Notes: a model not told the origin generated them from the sequence alone. Shown: positions 1 through 5,276, numbered from the stretch's first letter. The stretch: 5,347 nucleotides of DNA from Methanoregula sp. (GCA_013331015.1 DUHF01000183.1:1-5347); one strand, 5' to 3'. Program-made: numbers and translations.

Positions 1-202
1 TGGTAAATGCCATATCCTTCTGCGCCGCTGCCAGGCCCTGGTACGCGGCATCGGTGTACGAGAGATCGCCTTTCTCCGACCCGTACACGATATAGACGAC
101 CGGTTCCGGCGAATCATGCGGCATCTGCGGCAGGGCAGAGATCACCGCGAGGATGGCAACACCTGCCACAATGATCCCAAACAGGAAGTACTTCGAGTCC
201 AT
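1..202 (-). CDS. BMP-family (basic membrane protein) substrate-binding protein, N-terminal part, cut by the window edge
   Basis: Sixty-seven codons are visible on the minus strand from an ATG at 202 to the left edge. Residues about 5-24 form one hydrophobic helix (FLFGIIVAGVAILAVI) with no lipobox cysteine, so the protein looks anchored by an uncleaved signal or one N-terminal membrane segment. Residues 35-67 read as the first beta strand and helix of a periplasmic-binding-protein fold: VVYIVYGSEKGDLSYTDAAY, then a QGLAAAQKD helix. This resembles the start of PF02608 (BMP/PnrA-like) proteins, which bind nucleosides or other small molecules for ABC transporters or sensing. The start lies 31 bp after the stop of the upstream Cache lipoprotein gene on the same strand, so cotranscription is likely. 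Only a weak AGG lies just upstream of the ATG. The family call rests on a short stretch; ligand and transporter cannot be judged. Confidence 0.68.
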   Translation of the reverse strand, partial: MDSKYFLFGIIVAGVAILAVISALPQMPHDSPEPVVYIVYGSEKGDLSYTDAAYQGLAAAQKDMAFT

Positions 203-233
203 AGAAAACCTGTCCGCCCGGGTTTTGTCCTTG

Positions 234-1583
234 TCACGCACGGAGACGGGTCATGCCCGGTTCCATGTACCGGCCGGCGCCAAGCAGCCACGTCCCGTCA
301 ACATCTGTAACATAACTGATCTTGAGCTGGGTCCGGTTATTTGCAGGATTTACCGAGTAATACTCAACCATCCCTTCCCCGTTGCGGGCAGTGTTGATCA
401 TGGCCTGGATATGGTGCGAGCCCATGGGATCAGTGGTATTGAAACGATTCACTCCGATCTGGTCGGGACGGTACGGCCACGCAAGGGCATTTCCCGCGTA
501 ATCGTTGGCAAAGATGTAGAGATCGTCTTTGATGAACGAGCCATTCGGGTCATTGAATTCCAAAAGCGCCCGCTCTTTTCCATTTGTTGTCGCATAGGTC
601 TTCGCATCGGCGACAAACTGCTTAAGGTCCGGGTCGATGAGCCGGTCCTCGCTTGAGTAGATCCCTGCCCCGATCCAGTACGTATCGTCAACCGGGCGCA
701 CGTAACTTACCTTGTACCGGACGGTGAAGTTTTCTTTTGGATCCGGGTACTGGTACAAAAGATATCCGCCACCCTCGCGGGCAAGCTGGATTTCGGTCCT
801 TGTATAATACCTGCCGGAGGTATCCCGGGTATGGTAAAAACTGGTGCCAACCAGTTGCGGCTGGAAGGGGAGCGCGAGCGCATTGCCGGCATAGTCAAGC
901 GCATAGATGTACACATCTCCCCGGGTAAACCCTCCTGACGGGTTGTTGAACGCTGCAAGGGCAGCTTCCTTCCCGTTCATCCGGGCATAGCCCGCAGCAG
1001 AATCAACAAAATCCTTGATCTCCTGCGTGGTTGAAGGCGCTTCCAACACGGAAGCAGCAGCCGGTTCGACAGGACCATAGTAGACACCGGAGCCGAGCCA
1101 CCAGTCATCATCCACTTTTGCCACGTACCCGAGTTTCTTCTCGATTGCATGGTTGTGGGCCGGGTTCTGGTAATAGAACCAGACAAACCCGGTGCCGTTG
1201 TTGACGGCATCGATGAATCCCTGCGCATACAGGTTGCCGAGCGCATCCGGCTCATTGGTGCGGCTCACGCCGATCTTCTCGGGGCTGAACGGGTGGGCAA
1301 GGGTGGTGCTGTTGAAGTCATACGCAAAGATGTAGAGCTCGCCCCGGACAAAGGATCCTTCAGGATTGGAGAATTCCACGAGCGCTGCCTCTTTTCCTTC
1401 GGCTTTTGCATACGCAACCGCTTCGTTGACAAACGCGACGAGGGTCTCGTTGGTTGTGGCATTGACGGGAGCGATGGCCGGCGGTGCCGTAACCGGCGAT
1501 GATGAAGGACCGGAACACCCGGAGGCGATGAGCAGCAGGGCGAGGAGGAGGCAGGGCAGGACGCGGGACAATGCCGGTTTCAT
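234..1583 (-). CDS. Secreted lipoprotein with three tandem Cache (sCache_2-like) domains
   Basis: The 449-residue protein begins with a lipoprotein signal peptide: basic start, leucine-rich core at residues 9-19, and lipobox ASGC with acceptor Cys23. A Ser/Pro/Ala/Thr-rich linker runs to about residue 45. Three homologous units of about 122 residues follow at roughly 48-169, 187-309 and 317-440. Each shows the same order of motifs: YAxxxGKExAL, FxxPxGxFxRG/KDD, LYIFAxDY or a variant, a GxxLAxPF-like segment, a pocket region with D-x-x-G, Y-x-N/D-P, and a closing strand SYVxxVDxxWxxGxGxY. This pattern is typical of single Cache domains that bind small organic ligands outside the cell. No transmembrane, kinase or methyl-accepting domain follows, so it is a free-standing binding lipoprotein rather than a receptor. 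It probably shares an operon with the downstream BMP-like gene. The ATG at 1583 has no Shine-Dalgarno but has a TATA-like box about 26 bp upstream, suggesting a leaderless transcript. The ligand is unknown. Confidence 0.88.
   Translation of the reverse strand: MKPALSRVLPCLLLALLLIASGCSGPSSSPVTAPPAIAPVNATTNETLVAFVNEAVAYAKAEGKEAALVEFSNPEGSFVRGELYIFAYDFNSTTLAHPFSPEKIGVSRTNEPDALGNLYAQGFIDAVNNGTGFVWFYYQNPAHNHAIEKKLGYVAKVDDDWWLGSGVYYGPVEPAAASVLEAPSTTQEIKDFVDSAAGYARMNGKEAALAAFNNPSGGFTRGDVYIYALDYAGNALALPFQPQLVGTSFYHTRDTSGRYYTRTEIQLAREGGGYLLYQYPDPKENFTVRYKVSYVRPVDDTYWIGAGIYSSEDRLIDPDLKQFVADAKTYATTNGKERALLEFNDPNGSFIKDDLYIFANDYAGNALAWPYRPDQIGVNRFNTTDPMGSHHIQAMINTARNGEGMVEYYSVNPANNRTQLKISYVTDVDGTWLLGAGRYMEPGMTRLRA
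376..1442 (-). repeat. Coding triplication: three diverged tandem Cache units of about 120 codons
   Basis: Comparing the lipoprotein with itself shows three collinear copies in protein space. The clearest shared blocks are NGKEAAL / NGKERAL / EGKEAAL, the LYIFA or VYIYA strand with DYAGNAL in units 2 and 3, and the terminal GSGVY / GAGIY / GAGRY. Units 1 and 3 share the pocket signature IGVxRxN and a YY-x-x-NP motif. Unit 2 is the most diverged there (VGTSFYHTRD, YQYPDP). The DNA copies are clearly diverged, so this is an old duplication and not a recent unstable repeat. Boundaries are approximate, inferred from motif spacing. Confidence 0.75.
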
Positions 1584-1620
1584 GGCTAGAGGTGGTTCAT
1601 GATCGCTATTAAACCGGCAT
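1571..1620. repeat. Perfect 10-bp inverted repeat bracketing the lipoprotein start codon
   Basis: Arm one is ATGCCGGTTT at 1571-1580 and arm two is its exact reverse complement AAACCGGCAT at 1611-1620, with 30 bp between them. Read on the minus strand, arm one lies in codons 2-5 of the Cache lipoprotein gene and arm two overlaps the edge of its TATA-like box. The arms could be two half-sites for a dimeric regulator that would cover both promoter and start. A hairpin is less likely if the transcript is leaderless. Pairing does not extend past ten bases on either side. Confidence 0.5.
1606..1613 (-). promoter_or_regulatory. TATA-like box for the triple-Cache lipoprotein gene
   Basis: On the minus strand the octamer reads TTTAATAG and is centred about 26 bp upstream of the ATG at 1583. 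Archaeal TATA boxes are normally centred about 26-27 bp before the transcription start, so transcription would begin at or next to the start codon. The absence of a GGAGG-like ribosome site before this ATG agrees with a leaderless message. No convincing BRE is seen next to it. Confidence 0.4.
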
Positions 1621-1707
1621 GATTTTTTCCGTTGAAGAGAGGGGCGCCAGGAATGGTTTTTATCGTATCCGACCCGGAGGGAGATCAGCCCGGCAAGCCA
1701 TTTTTCC

Positions 1708-1715
1708 GGAGGGGA
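1708..1715 (+). promoter_or_regulatory. Strong Shine-Dalgarno-like motif before an alternative TTG start
   Basis: GGAGGGGA matches the archaeal consensus GGAGGTGA at seven of eight positions and ends 5 nt before an in-frame TTG at 1721. It would make the small hypothetical protein 119 residues long. A second purine-rich motif, GGAGGGAGATC at 1676-1686, has no standard start codon at suitable distance. Confidence 0.35.
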
Positions 1716-1760
1716 CCTTCTTGATCACCGTTCATAATCGCACCGGGCGTTCCCGCAACC

Positions 1761-1768
1761 ATTATTAT
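1761..1768 (+). promoter_or_regulatory. TATA-like box for the small hypothetical gene
   Basis: ATTATTAT is centred about 25 bp before the ATG at 1790, the spacing expected for a leaderless start. No ribosome site precedes that ATG. A competing arrangement is a TATA-like TTTTTATC at 1657-1664 that would serve the TTG start at 1721 with a leader of about 35 nt containing GGAGGGGA. The sequence alone does not decide between them. Confidence 0.3.
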
Positions 1769-1789
1769 CCGTCACTCAACAATTCCCGT

Positions 1790-2080
1790 ATGGCGCCGCA
1801 AGAGGAACGGAAAGGGAAGAAGGGAGAGCCGCTCACCGATATACTCCCGGAACTGCTCGCCATGGCACTTGCCGGCGACAAGGACTTCATCCTCTGCCAT
1901 GAGACAGATGAAGAGACTCATAGTAGGACGATCCATGTCATGACCGGCAGGTTCATCACGCCCTGCATGCTCCGGAAACTGATCGGGCAGGCCGAATCGC
2001 AGAAAGATGAAGGCGCAACCCTCCTGTCGAAACCGGTAAATTCAGCCCGTAAAAAAACCAGAAGGGTCGTTCAGTGCTGA
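1790..2080 (+). CDS. Small hypothetical protein, basic C-terminus
   Basis: I do not recognise this 96-residue protein. It has a charged, lysine-rich N-terminus (APQEERKGKKGE), a likely amphipathic helix (LTDILPELLAMALAGDKDF), a central part with two Cys and several His (ILCHETDEETHSRTIHVMTG, then ITPCMLRKLIGQAE), and a basic tail (KKTRRVVQC). It is soluble, with no signal peptide or membrane segment. Strongly GC-biased third positions begin at this ATG, while the stretch just upstream in the same frame is less biased, which favours this start. Two longer options are in frame: a TTG at 1721 preceded by a good ribosome site (GGAGGGGA, 1708-1715), giving 119 residues, and an ATG at 1619 with no ribosome site, giving 153 residues. 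Its last 10 bp overlap the 3' end of the convergent CDF-like gene. Confidence 0.55.
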   Translation: MAPQEERKGKKGEPLTDILPELLAMALAGDKDFILCHETDEETHSRTIHVMTGRFITPCMLRKLIGQAESQKDEGATLLSKPVNSARKKTRRVVQC

Positions 2081-3078
2081 GTCCCGTCTTCCTGCATACC
2101 CATCTCCTTTTCCACGTACGTCCCTGCCGGGTTGACCCTCACCCGGGCCTCGATGACATTTTCAACTCCGGACTGGATTCGGGCCTCCAGGCCGGAGGCG
2201 ATCCGGTACGCCTCACGCAGGGTCATATCCGGGTCCGTCTCAATGGTGATATCAACGGAAATCGCCCCGCCGAATGACCTGAGCCGCTGGTCGGAGACGA
2301 ACCGCACTTCCGGCACCTCTTCTGCGATCATCTCGATCAGGTTACTGACCTCCTGCGACGGGTTCGCATCGAGCAGTTCGGTTACTGCATGGCGTGCTTC
2401 ATTGAAGCAGTACGCGATCAGCACCAGGCCGACAAGCACGGTCAGGAATATCTGGATGAGATGGAACGAGGGCATGATCACCAGGAAGATCCCGCTGGCA
2501 AGAAGGATTACTGCACTCGCTGCATCCATGCGGATCACCAGGGAGTCCAGGATCAGCAGCCGGCTCTTTATCTTCCTGCCGACCTCTAGGACGTACGAAC
2601 CAAGAAATGCCAGGACGACGATGATAACGAGGGACAAAAGGATCGTTGCCGGTCCATATTCTGCGGGAAGGGGTTCCTGCGGGCCGGTCAGGGCTCCATG
2701 CAGGAGGACGAGCATGAGCCCGGCAACAATGAGGGAGAAGAAGAGTAAAAAGATGGTCTCTGCCCGGCGGTACCCGTAATGCATGGACCAGTCCGGTTTT
2801 CTGCTGCTGATGCCCAATGTGTAGAGCATGACGAGATCAGGTACCATCCAGGCCAGGTTTCCGATCCCCTCGATCAGGAAGATCTCATTTTCGCTCAATT
2901 TCCAGAAGACGAGCTCCACAATACCGATGATTATTGTCACAACCATGGAGATTTTGAGGGTTCGCGTGGCAATGTCAGCCCGTGCGGTATCCTTGCCGGG
3001 TGTTCCAGAACCATGCATTTCTGTGCTTACCTGAACCATGGGGGAGTACCTGCCGGAGTACCGGCTTTTCCGGATCAT
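2071..3078 (-). CDS. Cation-efflux (CDF) family membrane protein with degenerate metal site
   Basis: The 335-residue protein has the CDF layout: a hydrophilic N-terminal stretch of about 40 residues, six likely membrane segments (about 42-60, 66-90, 108-128, 144-163, 175-203, 207-225), and a cytosolic ferredoxin-like C-terminal domain at about 235-318. Family landmarks are HYGYRRAET after TM2 (residues 100-108; usual form HPYGHGRAE), the D178/D185/S188 pattern in TM5, and VTELLDANPSQEV entering the C-terminal domain. CDF proteins normally export Zn, Fe, Mn, Co or Cd by proton exchange. By alignment from memory to FieF-type proteins, the TM2 pair H/D-x-x-x-D is G73 and W77 here, the TM5 pair H-x-x-x-D is V181 and D185, and the usual histidines of the cytosolic domain are also absent. 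Zinc transport is therefore doubtful. The ATG at 3078 follows AGAGGATGA and a good TATA box; Met14 is an alternative start. The gene stands alone, divergent from the zinc-ribbon gene. Confidence 0.8.
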   Translation of the reverse strand: MIRKSRYSGRYSPMVQVSTEMHGSGTPGKDTARADIATRTLKISMVVTIIIGIVELVFWKLSENEIFLIEGIGNLAWMVPDLVMLYTLGISSRKPDWSMHYGYRRAETIFLLFFSLIVAGLMLVLLHGALTGPQEPLPAEYGPATILLSLVIIVVLAFLGSYVLEVGRKIKSRLLILDSLVIRMDAASAVILLASGIFLVIMPSFHLIQIFLTVLVGLVLIAYCFNEARHAVTELLDANPSQEVSNLIEMIAEEVPEVRFVSDQRLRSFGGAISVDITIETDPDMTLREAYRIASGLEARIQSGVENVIEARVRVNPAGTYVEKEMGMQEDGTQH

Positions 3079-3101
3079 TCATCCTCTGCATTTTTCAGTA
3101 C

Positions 3102-3109
3102 ATATATCC
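3102..3109 (-). promoter_or_regulatory. TATA box for the CDF-like gene
   Basis: The minus strand reads GGATATAT, the best TATA-like element in the window, preceded by purine-rich AAACACAA that could act as a BRE. Its centre lies 27 bp upstream of the ATG at 3078, predicting a start of transcription within a few bases of the codon. If so, the GAGGATGA just before the ATG would not be transcribed and could not serve as a ribosome site. Confidence 0.5.
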
Positions 3110-3166
3110 TTGTGTTTACCTCAAGGATGACCTGCCATGACACTTTCACCTCCTGCTCTCCCATGA

Positions 3167-3174
3167 TTGATATG
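3167..3174 (+). promoter_or_regulatory. TATA-like box for the zinc-ribbon gene
   Basis: TTGATATG is centred about 26 bp before the ATG at 3197. There is no ribosome site between them. This again fits a near-leaderless transcript, but the octamer is a modest match and could be chance. Confidence 0.25.
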
Positions 3175-3196
3175 CCGGCATGAACCGGACCTTATC

Positions 3197-3364
3197 ATGG
3201 AATGCCAGTACACCAGCTGTCGCATGACCTGCCACCGGTGCAGCCATGCCTGGACGTATATGGGAACACGCCTCAATTCGCTCTCGCGATCCCGCCGGCC
3301 GGTCAAGGTGCCGTGCCCCCGCTGTCATGCGAAGGTCACGATGAACACAAAAGAGGCGGTCTGA
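3197..3364 (+). CDS. Small zinc-ribbon protein, CxxC...CxxC
   Basis: The 55-residue protein carries two CxxC knuckles, C12-H-R-C15 and C40-P-R-C43, separated by 24 residues. The first knuckle continues SHAWTYMG and the second follows a basic stretch (SRSRRPVKV). This is the layout of short methanogen zinc-ribbon proteins of the type C-x-R-C-x-H-x-W-x-Y-x-G ... C-P-x-C, so one structural zinc and nucleic-acid or protein binding are likely. No partner domain is present. Two further cysteines (C3, C8) lie before the ribbon. The start could instead be the ATG at 3224 (MTCHRC), giving 46 residues and the compact ribbon alone; neither start has a clear ribosome site. It is divergent from the CDF-like gene and converges on the histidine kinase, with 25 bp between the stops. 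The function is unknown. Confidence 0.65.
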   Translation: MECQYTSCRMTCHRCSHAWTYMGTRLNSLSRSRRPVKVPCPRCHAKVTMNTKEAV

Positions 3365-3378
3365 TCATGGGGGTGAAC

Positions 3379-3406
3379 ACCGCATGAATTCATGAGCGGA
3401 TGCGGT
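3379..3406. repeat. Inverted repeat and 12-bp palindrome at the end of the kinase gene
   Basis: CATGAATTCATG at 3383-3394 is a perfect palindrome that covers the kinase stop codon (3390-3392). Around it, ACCGCAT (3379-3385) and ATGCGGT (3400-3406) form 7-bp inverted arms. These alternative pairings lie between two converging genes and could weakly affect 3' ends. No T-run follows on either strand, so I do not call it a terminator. Confidence 0.3.
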
Positions 3407-5093
3407 ACTGCCCTTCAGGTACCCGGATCTCGAACCGGACACCGATGCCCGGAACCCCCGTTTCACTGATGGAGAGCCCGGTGATCTCAAGGATCTCGCG
3501 GGCGAGGAAGAGGCCAAGACCCGTGTGTGTCCCAAAACCCCGGTCAAAAATCTTCTTTTTGATCTCAGGTGAAACCCCCACGCCATTGTCCTCGTACAGG
3601 ATCGTGATCCCTTCGGGCGTCTTCTCGTACCGGATGCTGATCGTGGTCACATGACCACCATGCTGGATCGAGTTGTCCACCAGGTTGTAAAAGACGCGTT
3701 CCAGGAGCGGGTCAGCAAACACCTCGATATCTTCCATGAGCGGGATGAACGTGATCGAATAGGTTCCCATGATCGAAAGAAGGTGGCCAAAGATCTCTGA
3801 AACGCTCATCCACTGCGGTGCTTTTGCCCCGAGCGTCTCATAGTCCCGGGCAAACTCGATCTGGTGCCGGATGTTCTCGACCGCATTCTCCTGCACCCGG
3901 ATCAGTTCCCGAATTGCCGGATCTTCTGCAGTATCCTTGAACGTATCGATATTGAGGAGGAGCACCGTCACCTGGTTGAGGATATCATGCCGCGTAATAC
4001 TGGAGAGGAGGTTGATCTTCTTCCGGGCAAGGGCCAGGGCATTCTCGGCAATCTTCTGGCTGGTGATGTCCCGGATCATGATGATGCGCCCTTTCACCTC
4101 GTTCTCCCGCGAGAGGATCGGGTTGCATCGCAGCTCGAAATAACACTGCCTGCCACCTATCTCCCGTTCCATCTCGTGGATCTGTTCTGCCCGCAGATCT
4201 GACGTAACGGGAAAGACCGCCTCTTGAGCGGGGCAGGGGAACAGAGTTTCGACCGGGACGCCCACCGCTTTTTTGAGGGGAAGCCCAAGGATCCGCTCGG
4301 CCGGGGCATTGAGGCTCGTGATGCGGTTCTGGACATCGAGGACAATCATGCCGTCACTCATGTTGGCAAGGACCTGGTCCTGTGCCATGGGAGTTATGTC
4401 CAGGAGCTGGTATCGCACCATCCCGATAAGGACCGCAAAACCCGAGATGAGAAAGGCAAGGGGTGTTGGATCGATGACGATTCCGTGGATCTGCCTGACT
4501 GCATACGCGATGTTGACAAAGAACGGGATGAGGACGGCAATCAGGATCGCCATCATCTGGCCCCGGTACAGGCCGGATGCAAAGACGAAACGCTGGAGGA
4601 TGATCATGATGGCGATGTAGATGATCAGGTACGCGTACACGACATTGAACCAGAAGAACGGGCCATACGAGATGTCCGCGTATACAAGGCTGCCGACCAC
4701 CTGCTCGCTGACCGAAGAGTAGAAGAGGTGGTGCAGGGGATTGGTGGCAACAAGGACAAAACTGATGACCGGGACCACGAAGAGGAGGAAGAGGTTGTGG
4801 GGGGTGATCCAGTGCTCCCGGCCGGAGTATTCAAAGGAGAAGAGGAGCCACGCAACCGGTACGGTGACGATTCCGGGGTACTGGAGCGTGACTGCCAGCA
4901 TCTGGGTGGCGAGATCGGCACTGGCAACCTCTAATGCGGCCCCAAATGACCAGAGCGCGACTGCCAGCATCAGGAGGGCAAACGATTTTGCGCCAACGTA
5001 CGAGCGGTTCCGCCACCCGGTGGCTGCAAGGATGAGCGTGATACACCCGCAGGTCAAAAAGGGGATGAAATAGGGAGAATACTGCCAGATCAT
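3390..5093 (-). CDS. 7TM-PAS sensor histidine kinase
   Basis: The 567-residue protein is an intact two-component sensor kinase. Residues 1-230 contain seven hydrophobic segments (about 8-25, 36-55, 66-87, 99-117, 145-167, 178-199, 208-226), matching the HisKA_7TM type of N-terminal sensor (PF16927). A PAS domain follows at about 236-345 (DGMIVLDVQNRI, LNAPAERILG, closing RIIMIRDITSQK). The dimerisation helix carries the phosphoacceptor H369 in RHDILNQ, a form common in methanogen kinases. The ATPase domain shows N-box N470 and N474 (FYNLVDNSIQHGG), G1 box D502-x-G-x-G (EDNGVGV), F-box (KIFDRGFG) and G2 box (HTGLGLFLA, residues 522-530), with a very short ATP lid. All catalytic motifs are present. 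No receiver domain or response regulator is found here, so it is an orphan. The ATG at 5093 is the first possible start, because an in-frame TGA lies nine codons upstream; AAGGGGG sits 7 nt before it. Confidence 0.93.
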   Translation of the reverse strand: MIWQYSPYFIPFLTCGCITLILAATGWRNRSYVGAKSFALLMLAVALWSFGAALEVASADLATQMLAVTLQYPGIVTVPVAWLLFSFEYSGREHWITPHNLFLLFVVPVISFVLVATNPLHHLFYSSVSEQVVGSLVYADISYGPFFWFNVVYAYLIIYIAIMIILQRFVFASGLYRGQMMAILIAVLIPFFVNIAYAVRQIHGIVIDPTPLAFLISGFAVLIGMVRYQLLDITPMAQDQVLANMSDGMIVLDVQNRITSLNAPAERILGLPLKKAVGVPVETLFPCPAQEAVFPVTSDLRAEQIHEMEREIGGRQCYFELRCNPILSRENEVKGRIIMIRDITSQKIAENALALARKKINLLSSITRHDILNQVTVLLLNIDTFKDTAEDPAIRELIRVQENAVENIRHQIEFARDYETLGAKAPQWMSVSEIFGHLLSIMGTYSITFIPLMEDIEVFADPLLERVFYNLVDNSIQHGGHVTTISIRYEKTPEGITILYEDNGVGVSPEIKKKIFDRGFGTHTGLGLFLAREILEITGLSISETGVPGIGVRFEIRVPEGQYRIRS

Positions 5094-5164
5094 GAAGATG
5101 CCCCCTTGTGTCCGGTATCAGTACCTGCCCGCGTACCGCACCTGCAGGACAGAAGAACGCTCAT
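5090..5164 (-). other. Possible 24-codon leader ORF overlapping the kinase start (ATGA)
   Basis: An ORF begins with ATG at 5164 and reads MSVLLSCRCGTRAG, then ten more residues. Its TGA shares bases with the ATG of the kinase (ATGA, 5090-5093), the classic arrangement for translational coupling. Its start lies about 29 bp after the TATA-like box at 5190-5197, so it could be the first codon of a nearly leaderless transcript. The peptide has no recognised relatives, and a 24-codon ORF can arise by chance. Confidence 0.22.
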
Positions 5165-5189
5165 TACGGTTCTGTTTGGGTGTTGCTTA

Positions 5190-5197
5190 TGAATAAA
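5190..5197 (-). promoter_or_regulatory. TATA-like box for the histidine kinase transcript
   Basis: The minus strand reads TTTATTCA, the most AT-rich octamer in the 183-bp leader between the kinase and the upstream gene. Transcription would start near 5167, giving a leader of about 74 nt before the kinase ATG. An interrupted palindrome, CCCGA-A-TCGGG (5211-5221), lies just upstream and could be a regulator site. A weaker alternative, TGATACC near 5114-5120, lies about 25 bp before the kinase ATG. Confidence 0.35.
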
Positions 5198-5229
5198 CGC
5201 TTTCCTTGCGCCCGAATCGGGGATTGAAT

Positions 5230-5236
5230 AAAAAAA
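5230..5236 (-). terminator. T-run terminator after the right-edge gene
   Basis: The minus strand has seven consecutive T about 40 bp after the stop codon at 5277-5279, preceded by GC-rich CCGGCACGG, which can form only a 3-bp stem. Archaeal RNA polymerase terminates at T-runs without needing a strong hairpin, so this is a reasonable terminator separating the edge gene from the kinase transcript. Confidence 0.4.
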
Positions 5237-5276
5237 CCGTGCCGGAACAAAAGGGGGGCAGGAATTACTGGGCCGT

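Noticed and set aside
153..656. Plus-strand open frame of 167 codons across the BMP-like start and the lipoprotein 3' end
   Set aside because: It runs antisense through two well-supported minus-strand genes, has no promoter or ribosome site and no recognisable domain.
1619..1789. The 57-codon N-terminal extension of the small hypothetical protein from the ATG at 1619
   Set aside because: No ribosome site precedes it, the ATG falls in the inverted-repeat arm, and the extension crosses promoter-like and Shine-Dalgarno-like elements. The start at 1790 or 1721 is more likely.
2132..2779. A 215-codon open frame antisense to the CDF-like gene
   Set aside because: Its Ser/Arg/Thr-rich low-complexity translation mirrors the codons of the CDF-like gene, whose frame shows clear family motifs and membrane segments.
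3379..3406. Hairpin between the zinc-ribbon and kinase genes as a bidirectional terminator
   Set aside because: The stem is only 7 bp with a 14-nt loop, overlaps the kinase coding end, and no T-run follows on either strand.
4224..4934. A 236-codon open frame antisense to the kinase gene
   Set aside because: The translation is extremely rich in Asp, Glu, His and Arg with no fold-like hydrophobic pattern. It is the antisense shadow of a GC-rich, hydrophobic membrane-protein gene.
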